Below, piece by piece: positions 36,431-48,749 of a stretch of DNA of 64,000 nt. The notes under the pieces are model-generated. The model saw only the letters and a program-made list of their open reading frames with translations. It was not told the DNA's origin and searched no databases. The translations under genes were made by a program, and so were the position numbers. The DNA comes from Hirundichthys speculiger. Lineage: Eukaryota > Chordata > Actinopteri > Beloniformes > Exocoetidae. The stretch is taken from positions 1 through 64,000 of the forward strand of contig JAGFBZ010000182.1 in NCBI GenBank assembly GCA_018398805.1. Direction: 5' to 3'. How positions within the stretch are numbered: position 1 is the stretch's first letter; each line of letters opens with the position of its first letter.

Positions 36431-36479
36431 AGTACTGACAGTGGGAGCTGCCAGGAGTCCTTCCTTGTCCAATAGCACT

Positions 36480-36660
36480 CACAGGGGACTTGGGCCCCAG
36501 CAGACAACCCCTCCATCAGCAGACAGCCCCTCCCTCAGCAGACAGCCCCTCCATCACCATACAGCCCCTCCCTCAGCAGACAGCCCCTCCCATCACCATA
36601 CAGCCCCTCCCATCACCATACAGCCCCTCCCAGCTGTAGACAGCCCCCCCAGGTACAGAC
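36480..36660. repeat. Minisatellite of CAGCCCCTCC-type units, unit D
   Basis: Tandem ~19-base units (cagcccctccatcaccata / cagcccctccctcagcaga). The matching place in units B and C has only two or three loosely similar 'agcccctcc' pieces. Confidence 0.8.
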
Positions 36661-36754
36661 AGTCTGCTGATGAAGTGACAGGTTCATATAAACACTTGGT
36701 AATGAGGATTAATTGAAAAGCACCTCAAACCACCTTTTAATCTTACAAAAAAAA

Positions 36755-37080
36755 GTGTTAATGACGACCCTCACTGTCCCCTCCTCCGTCTCAACACCAG
36801 GGGGAGCAGGGCTTTCAGCCGCTCTTCCCCCCAGCTTTGGAACTCATTACCACCAGACCTCCGTAATTCAGCCTCCCTCCCCATCTTCAAATCCGGACTA
36901 AAAACCCACTTATTCAGAACAACTTACAGCCAGTAATCCATTTTTCATTGCCACCCCCCCATCTTTTTTTTGTTTTTTTTTTTACTTGTGTTTTATTGTT
37001 CTTTTTATTCTGTACAGTGACCTTGGGTGTCCTGAAAGGCGCTTTTAAATAAAATGTATTATTATGTATTATTATTATCC
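36755..37080 (+). mobile_element. L2-type LINE 3' end with ORF2 C-terminus
   Basis: One frame reads RLNTRGSRAFSRSSPQLWNS, LPPDLRNSASLPIFKSGLKT, HLFRTTYSQ and stops, the typical C-terminal end of fish L2 ORF2. It is followed by 'tgaccttgggtgtcctgaaa' and an ATTATT tail. Confidence 0.8.
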
Positions 37081-37716
37081 ATCAGGATGGCAGGTCAGAG
37101 CCGTGGAGGCTGCAAACTCTGGAAAAAGAAACTATGTTATCAAGCAGAGAGGAAGTTAAAAACGAGCACATAAATGTTATAACATGCTCCGAAGTGTGTC
37201 AAAGTTGCAGTTTTTAGTTAGTTTAATTGATCTCATCTCTCATTAGTGAATAATGATTTTAGTTTTTCTTCTCCTCATCAGCTGTGTGAAGACTTTGCTG
37301 ATAAAAGGCAGATGTTCTGGTTTCTGCTAACATCACTGAGTCAACGTTCTCTTGAACCAGCTGAAACAGCTGTTTTAGATCTTTTTTCAACATGGACATT
37401 TGTAGAAGAAATGGGTTAACGAGGAGTGTAATAAATAAAAAGAAATAGGGGGAAATGGTATATTATACTTGCTAAAGATATGTTTAGATATTTATATGAA
37501 TATTTATGTGGTATATATTGTATGTTGGGAGGGATAGATGTAGTTATGTAATATATGTTCTATATTTTATGTATGTTGCATATATATTTATAGGGATATT
37601 TATGTAGTTTATATAGTGTATATTTATATAGATTTATATAATATATTGTATTTTCTATAATAGGTGTGTTTAGGTAGTGTTTTATGTGGACTGTATTTAA
37701 AGGGATATATATGTAT

Positions 37717-38825
37717 TAGGGCTGGGCAACGATTAAAATTTTTAATCGCGATTAATCGCGTTATTTCCCTGATTAATCGCGATTAATCGCATTGTATACG
37801 CAAAATCAAATAATGAATTCAAAAGTAGTGTAAAGGTCACTTTTATTGAAATGTTCTGCTGCCATATGAACTAAAGTGCTATAACATTTGTTGTTCAAAC
37901 ACTTTTAACATCAGCACTTGTCAGTAACACATATTTAGTGTAAATCTCATCTTAAAAAATGTAAAATAAAATAAAGCTTATTGCCACTGCCAGGGCTAAT
38001 GTCATCCTGTTTTTATAAAAAAATTAAAAAAAGTCTACAAACAAAATCCAAAAAAAGGATTGTGGCTCAGCACAATCAGAACATTAAAACAGGTAATTTC
38101 TGAGGTAACAGCAGAAACTTTTAACGGGGAGTTCAACTTGTCAGTTGTTACAAATAACCTTGTTTCTGTTGAATCCTCCGTCTGGGAGAACTTTAAAATG
38201 AAAATGTCCTTGCTAAAGTTCAGTATCTTTACCAATTTGTGTATCGTTCATTCTTTCCATTTTTTAATTGTCAATCAAAAATTTAAAAAAAATTAAAAGG
38301 AAAGAAATGCCTAAGTTTTTTCAATATTTCAATTCTTGTTGTAGACTTGGATCAAAAATACGAAATGAAAAAAATGGTCCACAGGACTGAATTAGTTTTA
38401 TAATGGAGGACTGGTCTTTTTGTTGTCGTTACACATCTGTGCCACTAGATGGAGCTGCACTGCAGTAACCAGCTAGAGAACAGCAGGACAGTGAACACAT
38501 GGAGCAGATCTGATGGAACATGGAGGAATGACGCGAAAGTTTTGTTGTTGTCCAGAATTTTCTTTTTCAGACAGAATTGTTAATATTGCTACCTGAGTTG
38601 CTACCCGAATTGTTAAGTATACAGATTTTTTATCGTTCTTCATATCTGTTCTAGGTTTTTTCGCATGTTTACCTGCCAACAGCTTCCGGTTCCGCAGCAG
38701 CCAGTAACAGACTTTTCAAAACAAAAGCATGTGAGCAACATGCGTTAACGCGCGTTAAAATAATTGTCGGCGTTAATAAATTAATGCGTTAACGCGATAA
38801 TAACGCGTTAACTTGCCCAGCCCTA
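37717..38825. mobile_element. hAT-type element, 1.1 kb, perfect 8-bp target duplication
   Basis: Starts TAGGGCTGGGCAACGATTAA and ends TTAACTTGCCCAGCCCTA. It is flanked by ATATGTAT at 37709-37716 and 38826-38833. Both ends carry arrays of ATTAATCGCG / AACGCGTTAA motifs. There is no long open frame, so it is non-autonomous. Confidence 0.9.
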
Positions 38826-38884
38826 ATATGTATATATTACTATATAGATATAGTAATGGCGATGGTATAAATTTATAGAGTTAT

Positions 38885-39085
38885 AAAGGGGTAGGAACTA
38901 AGAAAAAGTATGCACTTCTTCCTACTCCTTTTCAAGCCTACGTGTATATGAAGATGTTACGATCTGTTTTTTTTTTTCTTTGCTGTTTTTGTTTTAGGTT
39001 TTTTTATGTACATGTTTATGTTTGAAATAAATTCAATTCAATTCAATTCAATTCAATTCAATTCAATTCAATTCAATTCAAAAAC
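38885..39085 (+). mobile_element. LINE 3' end with (AATTC)n tail
   Basis: 'gcacttcttcctactccttt' and 'tgtttgaaataaattcaattcaattc', the usual end of a fish LINE, with a pentanucleotide tail at 39025-39080. Confidence 0.6.
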
Positions 39086-42000
39086 ATAAAGAAGAAAAAT
39101 AGAAGAAGATGCTGATAAAAAAAAAAAAAAAAAATCTGATGTCACAATGATGAGATAAGTCACAGGAAGACACTATTTTTATTTCCCACTGTCACGGACA
39201 CTTGTAGGACAGTAGAGGAGAGTCAGATTATCTCTTTTCTTGACAGGGTGCTCACAGTTCCAGGTAAGGAAATATAACATATATTGGAAAGGTTTTCTTT
39301 CTTTAATCTAATATTGACAGTTTTAAAGGCGAACATTTATTTATCTGTTGTGGAAAATTACTGAATTATCTCAGCCAGTGGTCCCATTGCTTTGCTTCTA
39401 AATAAATATTAATTTCATCTGTCATTTAGAGGTAGTTTGATAACTGTACGAGGCACTTTTTAATCAATAAAGACACCAAATTTTTTAGGGTTAGTTAAAG
39501 TGAAGGGAAGGATGTCAAGGATCTGAACATTTTAAGTATCTCAGTGGAATTTTGGACATTAATCCAGACTTCTTGTGGGATCAGAAGCTTCATTTATTCA
39601 GCCTGAATAAATACAGTCTTGAGAAATCAAGCTTTGATTTCAGCATGTCTTTGTTTTTACAGGTTAAAGCAGAGTCATGAAATATACAAGTGTACAGACT
39701 ATTCAGCTCATGCATCAAGGTATAAAGATGAGTATAAGTCAAATAAATCAATGCATTATCAAAATTAACATGTGTATTTCTTTATTTTTTTGTATAAATA
39801 CAAAGTGTGTTCTGCCCACTTTGGATGCAGTACCTCCTCCTCTCCACTAGATGGGGCCAGTGTCCAGGTCGTCAGTCTGAGTAGTGATCCTGAGGTCCCT
39901 GTGTAATCGTAAAGTGTGGACATGTCCATGTTGAATTTGTAGTCTGATGTTTTACCGTAGAGAAGACATCAGAGCAAATACAGAATGATCATATTTATGA
40001 CTCTCCATTACTATTTCAGAAACTATATGAGTCAACATAAAACACTTGGGATAAGATTACGTGGGCCTTGACGATGGTCACCTTTTAGACAAAGTCTAAA
40101 ACTGAACTTCAGACACGTCCTGCGAGATTTTAAGTGGGATTTTAAACGGGATACATCTCAACTTCTAATGCAGCAGATAAGGAAGCTGTCCTCATGTTTT
40201 TCAAAATAAAAGCAGCGGCTGCAACAGTTAACCCTGTCACTAAGGATGCGAGTCACCTGACAGCTGCATCAGGGGCTCGGCTACAGGTGCTGATGATGTC
40301 AACAACCTGGCGGATGTGGTCCATGTGTCACATTAATACATGTCCAAACCAGAGAGCGTCATTTTACCCGGCTTATCTAGCACTGAGGCTACTCCTGTTG
40401 ATAAAAGTGAGCAATGCAAAGCAGAATAACAGAGTGGACAACAGTGGACGTGGACCCGTCTCTGATATTAAACTTAAATAACTTCCATGACTCCTATGAC
40501 ACCAGCAGCAGTCAGGCAGCAGCTGTACAGTTTGTAATCACCCAGCAGGGGGCGTGGTGATCCCAGGGACGGGTTACTCAACTATGGCTGTCCTCTGGGA
40601 GACACGTCTGTCCTCTCAGTGTTCCTGCTGAGGACAGACAGCTGCAGACAGCTGGTCTGAAGGCATCTCACCGTTAACAGTGTCATTTGAGGTCACATGA
40701 TGCAGACAGATAGTCACAGAGTCTCATCCTACTCAGACTTATTGGGAATTATTGGGATATTCAACCAATACAGATGTTTTAAGGGCAGCCCCAAACAGCA
40801 TGTGGTTTTTCAGTGATGCTGAGCTCAAGTCTCTTTAATTTAATGTCTGACTGAACCAGTATTAGACTGGAAATCCTTATATGAGCAGACTTTTTCACAA
40901 AACCCGTTAGATTATTGAATTACTGTATAATAAGATTCACGCTGGCTGAAGTGTAGAAAAGAGAAGTTACAAATTACTGAGCTCTCCTTGTAGTGTGTTC
41001 AGGAAACACATGAACATGAGAGTGGGGGGGGGGGGGGGGGTTGCTGTTAAGACAGTTTTAGTAAGTCATTATGGTTCCCGGTGAAACCTCGGCTGAGATG
41101 TCCGTCCTCCTCCGTGTGTACAGCGCAGTCCAAAAACATCATCCTCATCGGTTTGTTTCTGACCCGTCGATGCCTTTCAACCAGCTGTGATGTCTGACAC
41201 ATCTGGTTCAGATGCAGATGTTTCAGACGCAGCTGACTCTCTCATCCAATCACAAGTCTGCATTTGTTGGTGCAACCGTGGAGACGAGTGTCTGTGACAA
41301 ATAAATGTGACTGAACCAATCAAAACACTTTTATAAAACAGTGGAAGTAAATAAGTAGGAGAGTCACATTTGATTTTTAATTTACAAAAAAAAAACATCC
41401 ATAGACTGTAAAACAACACTTTCTGACTGAGACAATTTTCATTTAATCTGCAGTTTAATGTAAATCAGTTACACTTTTAAGCTATTTAACTATTTTTGCC
41501 ACACAACAAAGGTATTATTATTAAGAAACAAAATAATTAGAGGAATAATTAACGGTAGAAAGATTTTAAATATTCACGGTAGGAAAGTGAACTATATTAT
41601 TGTCATATTTATTCAATCAAAACAAATAACAGTTTCTCTGTTTATTACTCATTCATTACGAAAATAAAACTAGTTAGTAAAATGTAGATAAAATGGCATA
41701 TTTCATTGGTGTAACAGGATAAACTAATGAGCAGGAAAGAATCAGTCTGAACTTTTAAAACATTAGAGATCAAACGTGTGAGATTTAACGACATCTAGTG
41801 GCAAAGTTGAGCCTTAAAGACTGAAGTGTCTCCAGGAAGTAGAAAAACTCCTGTTTTTACTCAGATTGACACCAACGTTGTCGTGGACAGACGTCTACGC
41901 TGCATCTTTGATTAAAAGGTTCCCACAAGCTTTAAAACAAAGATCTTCAAAATATGAAAATATTCAGATTTAAACTTCATCAGTGAGAAAAGTTTGATCA

Positions 42001-42205
42001 TTTATCTGTAAATTACTGACAGGCTCTCATAACTTTGGCTGTAAACGTGAAAAAAGGAGGATGTTGCTGTAGAAACTGAACTGAAGCATAAATCTCATCA
42101 TGAGACCAGTTTTCTGATTGTTTTCAATCATTTCACATTCAATCACATTTCTTCCACAACATCAGACAGAAAAAAAAATGAAACACACATGATGATGCTC
42201 GTCAA
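39086..42205. other. Spacer, no gene recognised
   Basis: There are short open frames only. Two exon-like pieces were noted: 39180-39262 before a GTAAGG donor, and 39664-39722 with an AG acceptor, ATG and a GTATAA donor. Both lack a recognisable product. A G run lies near 41024-41040. Nothing else can be supported. Confidence 0.35.
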
Positions 42206-42209
42206 AATA

Positions 42210-42599
42210 CAGTAATCCCTCACACTTCACGGTTAATGGGGGCTGTGACCCCCCCACCAACTTATCCAGAAGTTCCACTTTTTTTTTTCATAATTTTGCG
42301 ACAGCGTTTCGGTTTTCCAGAGGCACTTGGCGATGAGCAGCGTCCTTTTGGATCCATTTTGACTTTAAAATGGCACTAAACCTAAAAAGAGATGGGAGAT
42401 GCGGGGGCGCGTGTCAACCAATCAGCGTACAGACACAGTAATGCTCGTCGTAGCAGCCAATCGCAGGCCTCTATTTTCGTTCATGGGGCATCCTGTCTTG
42501 ATGTAATGTGTTTCTCTTCAATTTTTCGAAATATTTTTTTTTCATGAATATTTTTGAAACCTCCGCATGTACTGAGACCGCGATTACTGTATACGTTTT
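42210..42599. mobile_element. TA-flanked MITE (CAGTAATCCC termini)
   Basis: Left CAGTAATCCCTCACACTTCA, right CCGCGATTACTG, with TA on both sides (42208-42209, 42600-42601). The body is AT-rich. The TA duplication suggests a Tc1/mariner or pogo-like origin. Lies just downstream of gene 3. Confidence 0.7.
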
Positions 42600-42964
42600 C
42601 TCTTTTCTCTTCTTTCATTGTTTGATTCAGAGTTGACATCAGTGAGGAGTAAAGACACTAAATAAAATCTCAACTTCTTCTAAAGTTCCAGAAAGCAGTG
42701 TCTGCTTCCAGCTGCGGCGCTGCTGCTGATTTACAATCAGAAACAAATCTTTAATTAATTCTGCAAAGTTTGCAGAGATGCTTACCCTCACAGTGGCCGG
42801 ACATGTTTAACAGTTTACTGAACGGAGGAGCGATGAATCTAAACTTCTGTTCATAAAAACGTGACCCTGAAGATCCTGAAGATGCTGAACAAAATATGAT
42901 GTGCTACAAAAAGAAGAAAGATGAACCCTTAGAGCAGCTCGGCGGGACGTGGACGTGGTTCCTC

Positions 42965-45900
42965 TCATCTGCGGGTTTCCTGGATGATGGAGTAGACGTT
43001 GTCTGGATCAGCGGAGGCTCCAGCAGAAGATGACTGAGGACCAATGGTGCTGTAGATCACAGCGTCATGTGGAGGGTTTCTACCTGGAACCTGCCAGGAG
43101 ACGTCAACAGAAGTTCCGGGTTCATCAGCTCAGACGTGTTTAGACAGACTGATGTAGTTAATCAATGAATGAAGCATTTCTGTCCAATCAGAGAGTTCTA
43201 CCTGCGCTCCACTGGAGCTGTTGAAGCCAATGATGTCGGCGTAGGGAACGATATCAGCCTGCGGGGTGAAGATTACATTTACTCAGACCCTGAAGATCAG
43301 TTCATGTTTCAGACATCAACGCTTTCCTAAGCAGTGACGAGGACAGACAGGACTGAGCTGATAAGAGGAAGAGAGTAACGAGATGGAACGAGACCGTTCG
43401 GACCAGGTCGGAGACAAAGGAAGAGACCAAAGAAGAGATTTGTGGATGTGGTGAAGGAGGAGAGTTGGCTGGTGAGACAAAGGAGGAAGCAGAAGACAGG
43501 GTTGGATGTAAAGGGATGAATGACAGAGGAAAAAGAGGAGGAGAAATTACATTCACATCTAAAGGCTCTTTAAATACTTCTATATATTTAATCTGCATTT
43601 ATGTGAATATATCAATTAATTGGAATGTTTCCATAACTGAAATGATTTTAAATGTTTGTGGTGACATTTTCACCAGCTGGTTCACATTTATTCCACCTGA
43701 TCAGGACACTCAGATGAAGAAATAAAAGTGTACGCTAGCGTCACACTTTAAGAACTTTATTTTCTTTCTTTCCTTCTTTCTTTTGTTTAACAACGACTGA
43801 CTTCGACTGATCCCAGATCAAATGATTGACCTGCTCTTTGGCTTCACTGTCAAACAGGGATCAGGTGGAGCTGGTTTCTTATTTCAGTCTCTGCAGGTGT
43901 TTAAACTCAGTCCATCAACAAACATAATCAAGTTAGAGTTTCTCATGTTTTACCACAGATTCCTAAAAACAAAATAACCTTCCACAGATGAGTCCTCAAC
44001 AAAAATCAAATATTAGATCATTCAGTATGACAGCTTACAGAGTTGTCGTCCATCCATCGTCTTCTCTCTGAACAGACAGGAAATCAGAGTTACGTTCATC
44101 AGTGAACATCTGAGTTTAAAGAGCTGGTTTCTGTAGAAGTGTTGTCTCTGAATGTTCTCACCTTTAGTTTTCTTCCATCCCACGAACATCACAACAATTA
44201 TTACGAACGCTGTTACGATGACGGCTGTGACGACCAGAGACGAGGTGGCTGCAGCACGAACTGGAGGAAACAGATAAGGAAACAAAGAAGGAAACATAGA
44301 AGAATACAAAGAAGGAAACAAAGAAGAAGACAAAGAAGGAAACAGATAAGGAAACAAAAATGAAGACAAAGAAGGAAACAAGGAAAAATACAAAGAAGGA
44401 AACATATAAGGAAACAAAGAAGAAGACAAAGAAGGAAACAAAGAAGGAAACAGATAAGGATACAAAGAAGGAAATAAAGTAGGAAACAAAGAAGGAAACA
44501 GATGAGGAAACAAAGAAGGAAACAGATAAGGAAACAAAGAAGGAAATAAAGAAGAATGCAAAAAACGAAACAGATACGGATACAAAGAAGGAAATAATGT
44601 AGGAAACAAAGAAGGAAACAGATGAGGAAACAAAGAAGAATACAAAGAAGGAAACAAAGAAGGAAAAAAAAGTAGGGAATAAAGAAGGAAACAGATAAGG
44701 ATACAAAGAAGGAAACAAAGAAGGTAAATGTTTAAAAAGAATCTGAATAATCCAGATGTTGCTGTTGCTAAAACATGAAAAAAGCTGGAAAATGTCATTT
44801 GACATCAAGACACTCCAGAAACTCTAATTATTATTCTTATTCTTATTTCTTTTTTAGATGAACTGAAAAGGACTTCAGTGCTTTAGCTGCTGACGTCTTC
44901 AACACCAGTCAACCAGATGTTCAGCAGCCTGAATCACTGGGACGTTTCAGGACTTTTCTAATGAAACAGCTGTGAATCCTCACCATCAGTGACAGACAGG
45001 TAGATACGGACGTGTTTCCCTGAATGTGTGCAGGTGTAAAGACCAGCATCCTTGAAGGTGACGTCCTTTAAAACCAGAGAGCCGTCCGCTCTAAAGTCCA
45101 GCCTGTGAACTTTATCTCCAGCATCATCATCAATCTCCCCATCTTCAACCAGCTCCTCCCCGCCGTGGGTCCAGGTGATGTTTTTACGGTCTTCACTGTC
45201 GTTGCAGGTCAGGGTGGCATCATCTCCAACTCTGACAGTGATGCTGGACTGCTGAGATTTTCCTGCTGCTGCTGGAACAACAGACAACAAAAAAACTGCT
45301 GAAATATGGAATAAAAATGTAGAGGAAAGCGCAGCTGTGGTGTCCTCGGTGTCTGATCTGAGACGCTTCATTAACCCCTAACCCTGCTGGGTGACTGAGG
45401 GCAGCAAACCAGCAGAAGGTTCAGGTGTCTGAGTCAGGGAGGTGAATGGATGTAAGCAGCGGCGGAGCATGTCCCTGCCGGGCCGGGGGCGGGGCACATG
45501 ACTGCCCGGGGGCGGGGCACAAGACCGGCCCGGGGGCGGGGCACATGACCGGGCCGGGGGCGGGGCACATGACCGGGGCGGGGCACATGACCGGGCCCTT
45601 TAAGCCCAATAAAGCCTGTGATTACATCGTTTTACAACATACACATGCCCGCAATAGCGGGACTTACAAGCATTACTAAATTTTTGACACATAGCTCAAA
45701 GCATTTGATAGTAAGAGTTCAACACCACGAAGAGCGACCATGTCATTCTGAAATCAATCAAACCTGTAGCATTATGGCATAATATATTGTCTAAAATGTA
45801 TTCGGCGGTATGCAGTTGTGAAGTCACGCGGGAGATGCACCAGTTTAGTCTTTTCCTGCACTCTTTTTTTTTTCCTTTTCTTTCTTTTTTGTTGCTCCAC

Positions 45901-46552
45901 TTTTATGCTTGTATGAACTGCCACTCATGATTTAATTAATCCGTGATCCACCTACCCTGCACCACATAAACTCTGTTGACTAGTGACTGATGATGATGCT
46001 GATGGACGGCTGTTGATGACAATTTTACCCAAAATACATTTGGAGATCCTGCCGGCGATCCACTTGTAAATGTGCACATTGTAAAGTTAACTGTGAGCGT
46101 GAACATGAAGCCAGCCATGCAGCACAACATTTAATTCACTGTGTAGAAACCTACGTGACCAAAGTCAGTTTTAACATTTTTTGACCAACCGTGACTCATT
46201 CTGGCTGGGGACCCTATATATAACCTCATACGTAGCGTATGTATTTTTTGCAGTTGTTGTTGTATCCAGTATTCAAAAGGCGTGACTGATGCCTGAGGAG
46301 AGGCCTGTTTCTTTGTCTTTCAACATTTATAAGAGTATAAATGTGTGTATGAGTGGATAACAGTGCAGAAGTGACCAGAAATTATCCGTTATTTCTCCAC
46401 ACAGCCCTGACACCGCGGTTAGAAACACACAGAAACCTGTTATCTTTAAAACTGGAAGCCTCAGACATCTGTAAGAGACAGATTTCCTCACCTGTGGATG
46501 AAAGTGTCCAAGCCAGGGCCAGAGACAGTCCCAGAGACACGAGTGCAGACAT
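42965..46552 (-). CDS. Gene 3: intact type I single-V-domain Ig receptor with ITIM-like tail
   Basis: Six coding exons (minus): signal 46492-46552 (MSALVSLGLSLALAWTLSST), V-like domain 44984-45271, transmembrane 44162-44260, 29-nt exon 44039-44067, tail 43202-43258, last exon 42965-43090. Lengths 61, 288, 99, 29, 57 and 126 sum to 660, giving 219 residues with no lesion. The V domain has only the canonical cysteine pair (ATLTCND; DAGLYTC) and no extra pair. The membrane segment (SSLVVTAVIVTAFVIIVVMF) is uncharged and followed by GWKKTKG. The tail has VPYADI, VIYSTI and VYSII, fitting ITIMs, so an inhibitory surface receptor is inferred. Unlike gene 1 and P1 there is no Thr-rich stalk exon; that interval holds a long pyrimidine-rich minisatellite ending at the transmembrane acceptor. 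This is the best candidate for a working gene in the window. The exact V-exon acceptor is uncertain by 3-6 bases (CAG repeats). Confidence 0.85.
44268..44735. repeat. Purine/pyrimidine-biased minisatellite next to the gene 3 TM exon
   Basis: About 470 bases of (aaggaaacaaag / aaggaaacagat)n on the plus strand, so pyrimidine-rich on the gene strand. The last unit runs into the acceptor (TTTCCTCCAG) of the transmembrane exon. It lacks stops in the frame continuous with that exon. Confidence 0.9.
45472..45600. repeat. G-rich minisatellite (gggcggggcacatgaccgg)n in gene 3 intron 1
   Basis: About five imperfect units with repeated GGGG/GGGGCGGGG runs, locally very GC-rich compared with the AT-rich surroundings. 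G-quadruplex formation is plausible. Confidence 0.85.
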
Positions 46553-47240
46553 CGTCCTCTCCTCTGCCGGTGGACCAGCGTCTGTCTGGAGCGGAGCCTC
46601 AGGGGACAGAAATAGTGACTTCCTGTGACTCAACGTGACATCCCAGTATTCATGACACACGACGGCTGCAGCTCATGCGAGATTATTTCTCAGTTATTGC
46701 TTTTATGAGGATGTTTAAAAAAGACTGTTCCTCATTTCATCTGTTAGTAAGAAACAATGAGTGCCTGTGCCATTTAGTTTCTGAATTTTTCTGAATTTTT
46801 GTTTTTGTAAACCACGTCATCAACACCTCCGTTTCCATTTAGTCTCTGTCATTGAGCTGATAAACATCTGTCACCTTCCTGTGCATCTGGGTGGATGTGC
46901 AGCTGTATCAACCCCCACCTACCTGCTGTACAAACAGTTTTAGCTCATTTCTGCTTCATCCAAATTTGGAAGATTAGTCTTACATATGAAAGACGAAAAG
47001 TCTGGGTTGTGAACCGTGTTGCATCATGGGTAAAAACAAACTGCACGTTGCAAAAAAAGTACCGACTGCACACTTATTTATCCAGCCTTCTTCATTCAGG
47101 GTCACACAGCAGAATAATCCACCTGGTTGAATGAGGAATTATTTTTTTTAAAATGGACCAACTAATGTAACATTTCTTGTAACGGACAAGTTTTAGAAGT
47201 TTTCAGTGGTTTGTGCCTTCTAATTTACCTCCTACAACCA
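46553..47240. other. Gene 3 upstream region
   Basis: On the minus strand, CACAGGAAGTCAC (ETS-like GGAAGT) lies about 65 bases before the start codon. No TATA box is clear. The rest has no recognisable gene. Confidence 0.35.
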
Positions 47241-47246
47241 TGTAAA

Positions 47247-48742
47247 CAGGGGTGTCAATTCTCCGCGGATTCGCTGATTTCAGAGTTTTTTGCCATCCTG
47301 GGGGTCATTTTTGAGATAGGTGCAGATCCGGTTTAATATTTTCGGGGGGGGGGGGGGGTACCCTCCTCCCCCAACATGACATGAATTCTCGATTGGGATT
47401 GGTTGATTGAGTGATTGAGACCAGAGCATGCGCAATGAGCCCGTTGACAATACAGCCGCTATCACAGCCAGATCAACTGTCAAAGTAAGCCCGAAGCACA
47501 TATTTTCTGATATTACTTCTCCCTTTCTTGTTTGGATGGATGATTATTAGCTTTAAATTCACAGGAGAGATGTTTATTCCTCATTGTACTTATTTATTGT
47601 TATACAACGCGAATGAAATATACAGCGCTTCTCACCACTGGTAAATGTAGCTAGGAAACAAAAGCTAGTCTGCCTCGACACCGGCGTGGTCCTGCGTCTC
47701 GTCCCGCTTAGCAAAGTAACCTCCAAGTACATTTAAATTGCCGATTTCTGAAGTGCCCCAGTTTACATATTAGGGCAATATGATCATAAATTAAATTAAA
47801 AAAAAAAAAATCTCCCGACGCTGACCCCCTCCCCTCTCAAAATAGAAAACTCCTCGAATCTACATGATTCACGTCGGTCTCTCTTTTTGACTTCAAAATG
47901 GCAAATTTCGCCGAAAGGTGGGGGATTTTCATGCCTGAAGTATTAGTTATTCAGCAGAGCTTTTTGTGATTTAAAAAAAAATTAAGAAAAGTAATGTTCC
48001 GGTTACAGGCATCAAGTAGACATGTTGAATTTAACATGCTATTTTCTATAACTGCTTACTAAAGTTTTGGATCCATGTATCTGTTGTCAGTGATGTTTTT
48101 ACTGTTGAAGTTCACCAGTGACTGAATCACTAGTCATTCTGAATTTTTGCCTTTAATAGGCAACTTAATTGTTTTATAACAACTACTTTTATTTTTGATA
48201 TCTAACCTCAGCCTTATGCTCAGTGGATTCGCACATAGCAGGAAATAAAACTTTGTGCCATTTTATCTTTTATTTTCTGTTGAGGGAAAGTAAGAATTGG
48301 ATTTTAAGTATGAGCAGAGTTTTGTAAACCTGTGCAGTGAGGCACCAGATTGCGAGTTTTGCATTTCATTAATTTCATTATGTAACGTCAATTATCCCCC
48401 CAGGTATATTGTAAAGGCTTAAGGCAGGGGTGTCAAACTGATCCGTTAAAGGCTGCAGGTTTTTGTTTCAACCATGCAGAAACACAAAGAACATTTTTTA
48501 CTTACAAATTGTAAGTAAAAAAATGTTCTTTTCACTATCAAACATTTTCAGTAAAATGTTTAGTCTGTTGGATCTTCAGTAAGTAAAAAATGTTCTTTTC
48601 ATTATCAAAGTAACAATATGGACAAATACACAATGCTCAGAATGCCTCCTAAAGCACCTCCAAATTTTCTCGAGCACCCCCCCCCCCCCCCCCCCCCCCC
48701 CCCGCTTCAGTGTTTTTCCCAATTTTCCCATTGACACCCCTG
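47247..48742. mobile_element. 1.5-kb element with CAGGGGTGTCAA inverted ends
   Basis: Left CAGGGGTGTCAATTCTCCGC, right ATTGACACCCCTG, with TGTAAA on both sides (47241-47246, 48743-48748). A second CAGGGGTGTCAAACTG terminus inside, at 48426, suggests nesting with a related element. No transposase open frame. It contains poly-G (near 47345) and poly-C (48677-48703) runs. Confidence 0.65.
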
Positions 48743-48749
48743 TGTAAAC

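Noticed and set aside
39180..39722. Two possible 5' exons on the plus strand
   Set aside because: Splice-like borders only; no downstream coding exon could be joined.
44022..44798. 258-residue frame rich in FPSLF/YLF repeats
   Set aside because: It is the minisatellite read through into the gene 3 transmembrane exon; only 44162-44260 is supported as coding.
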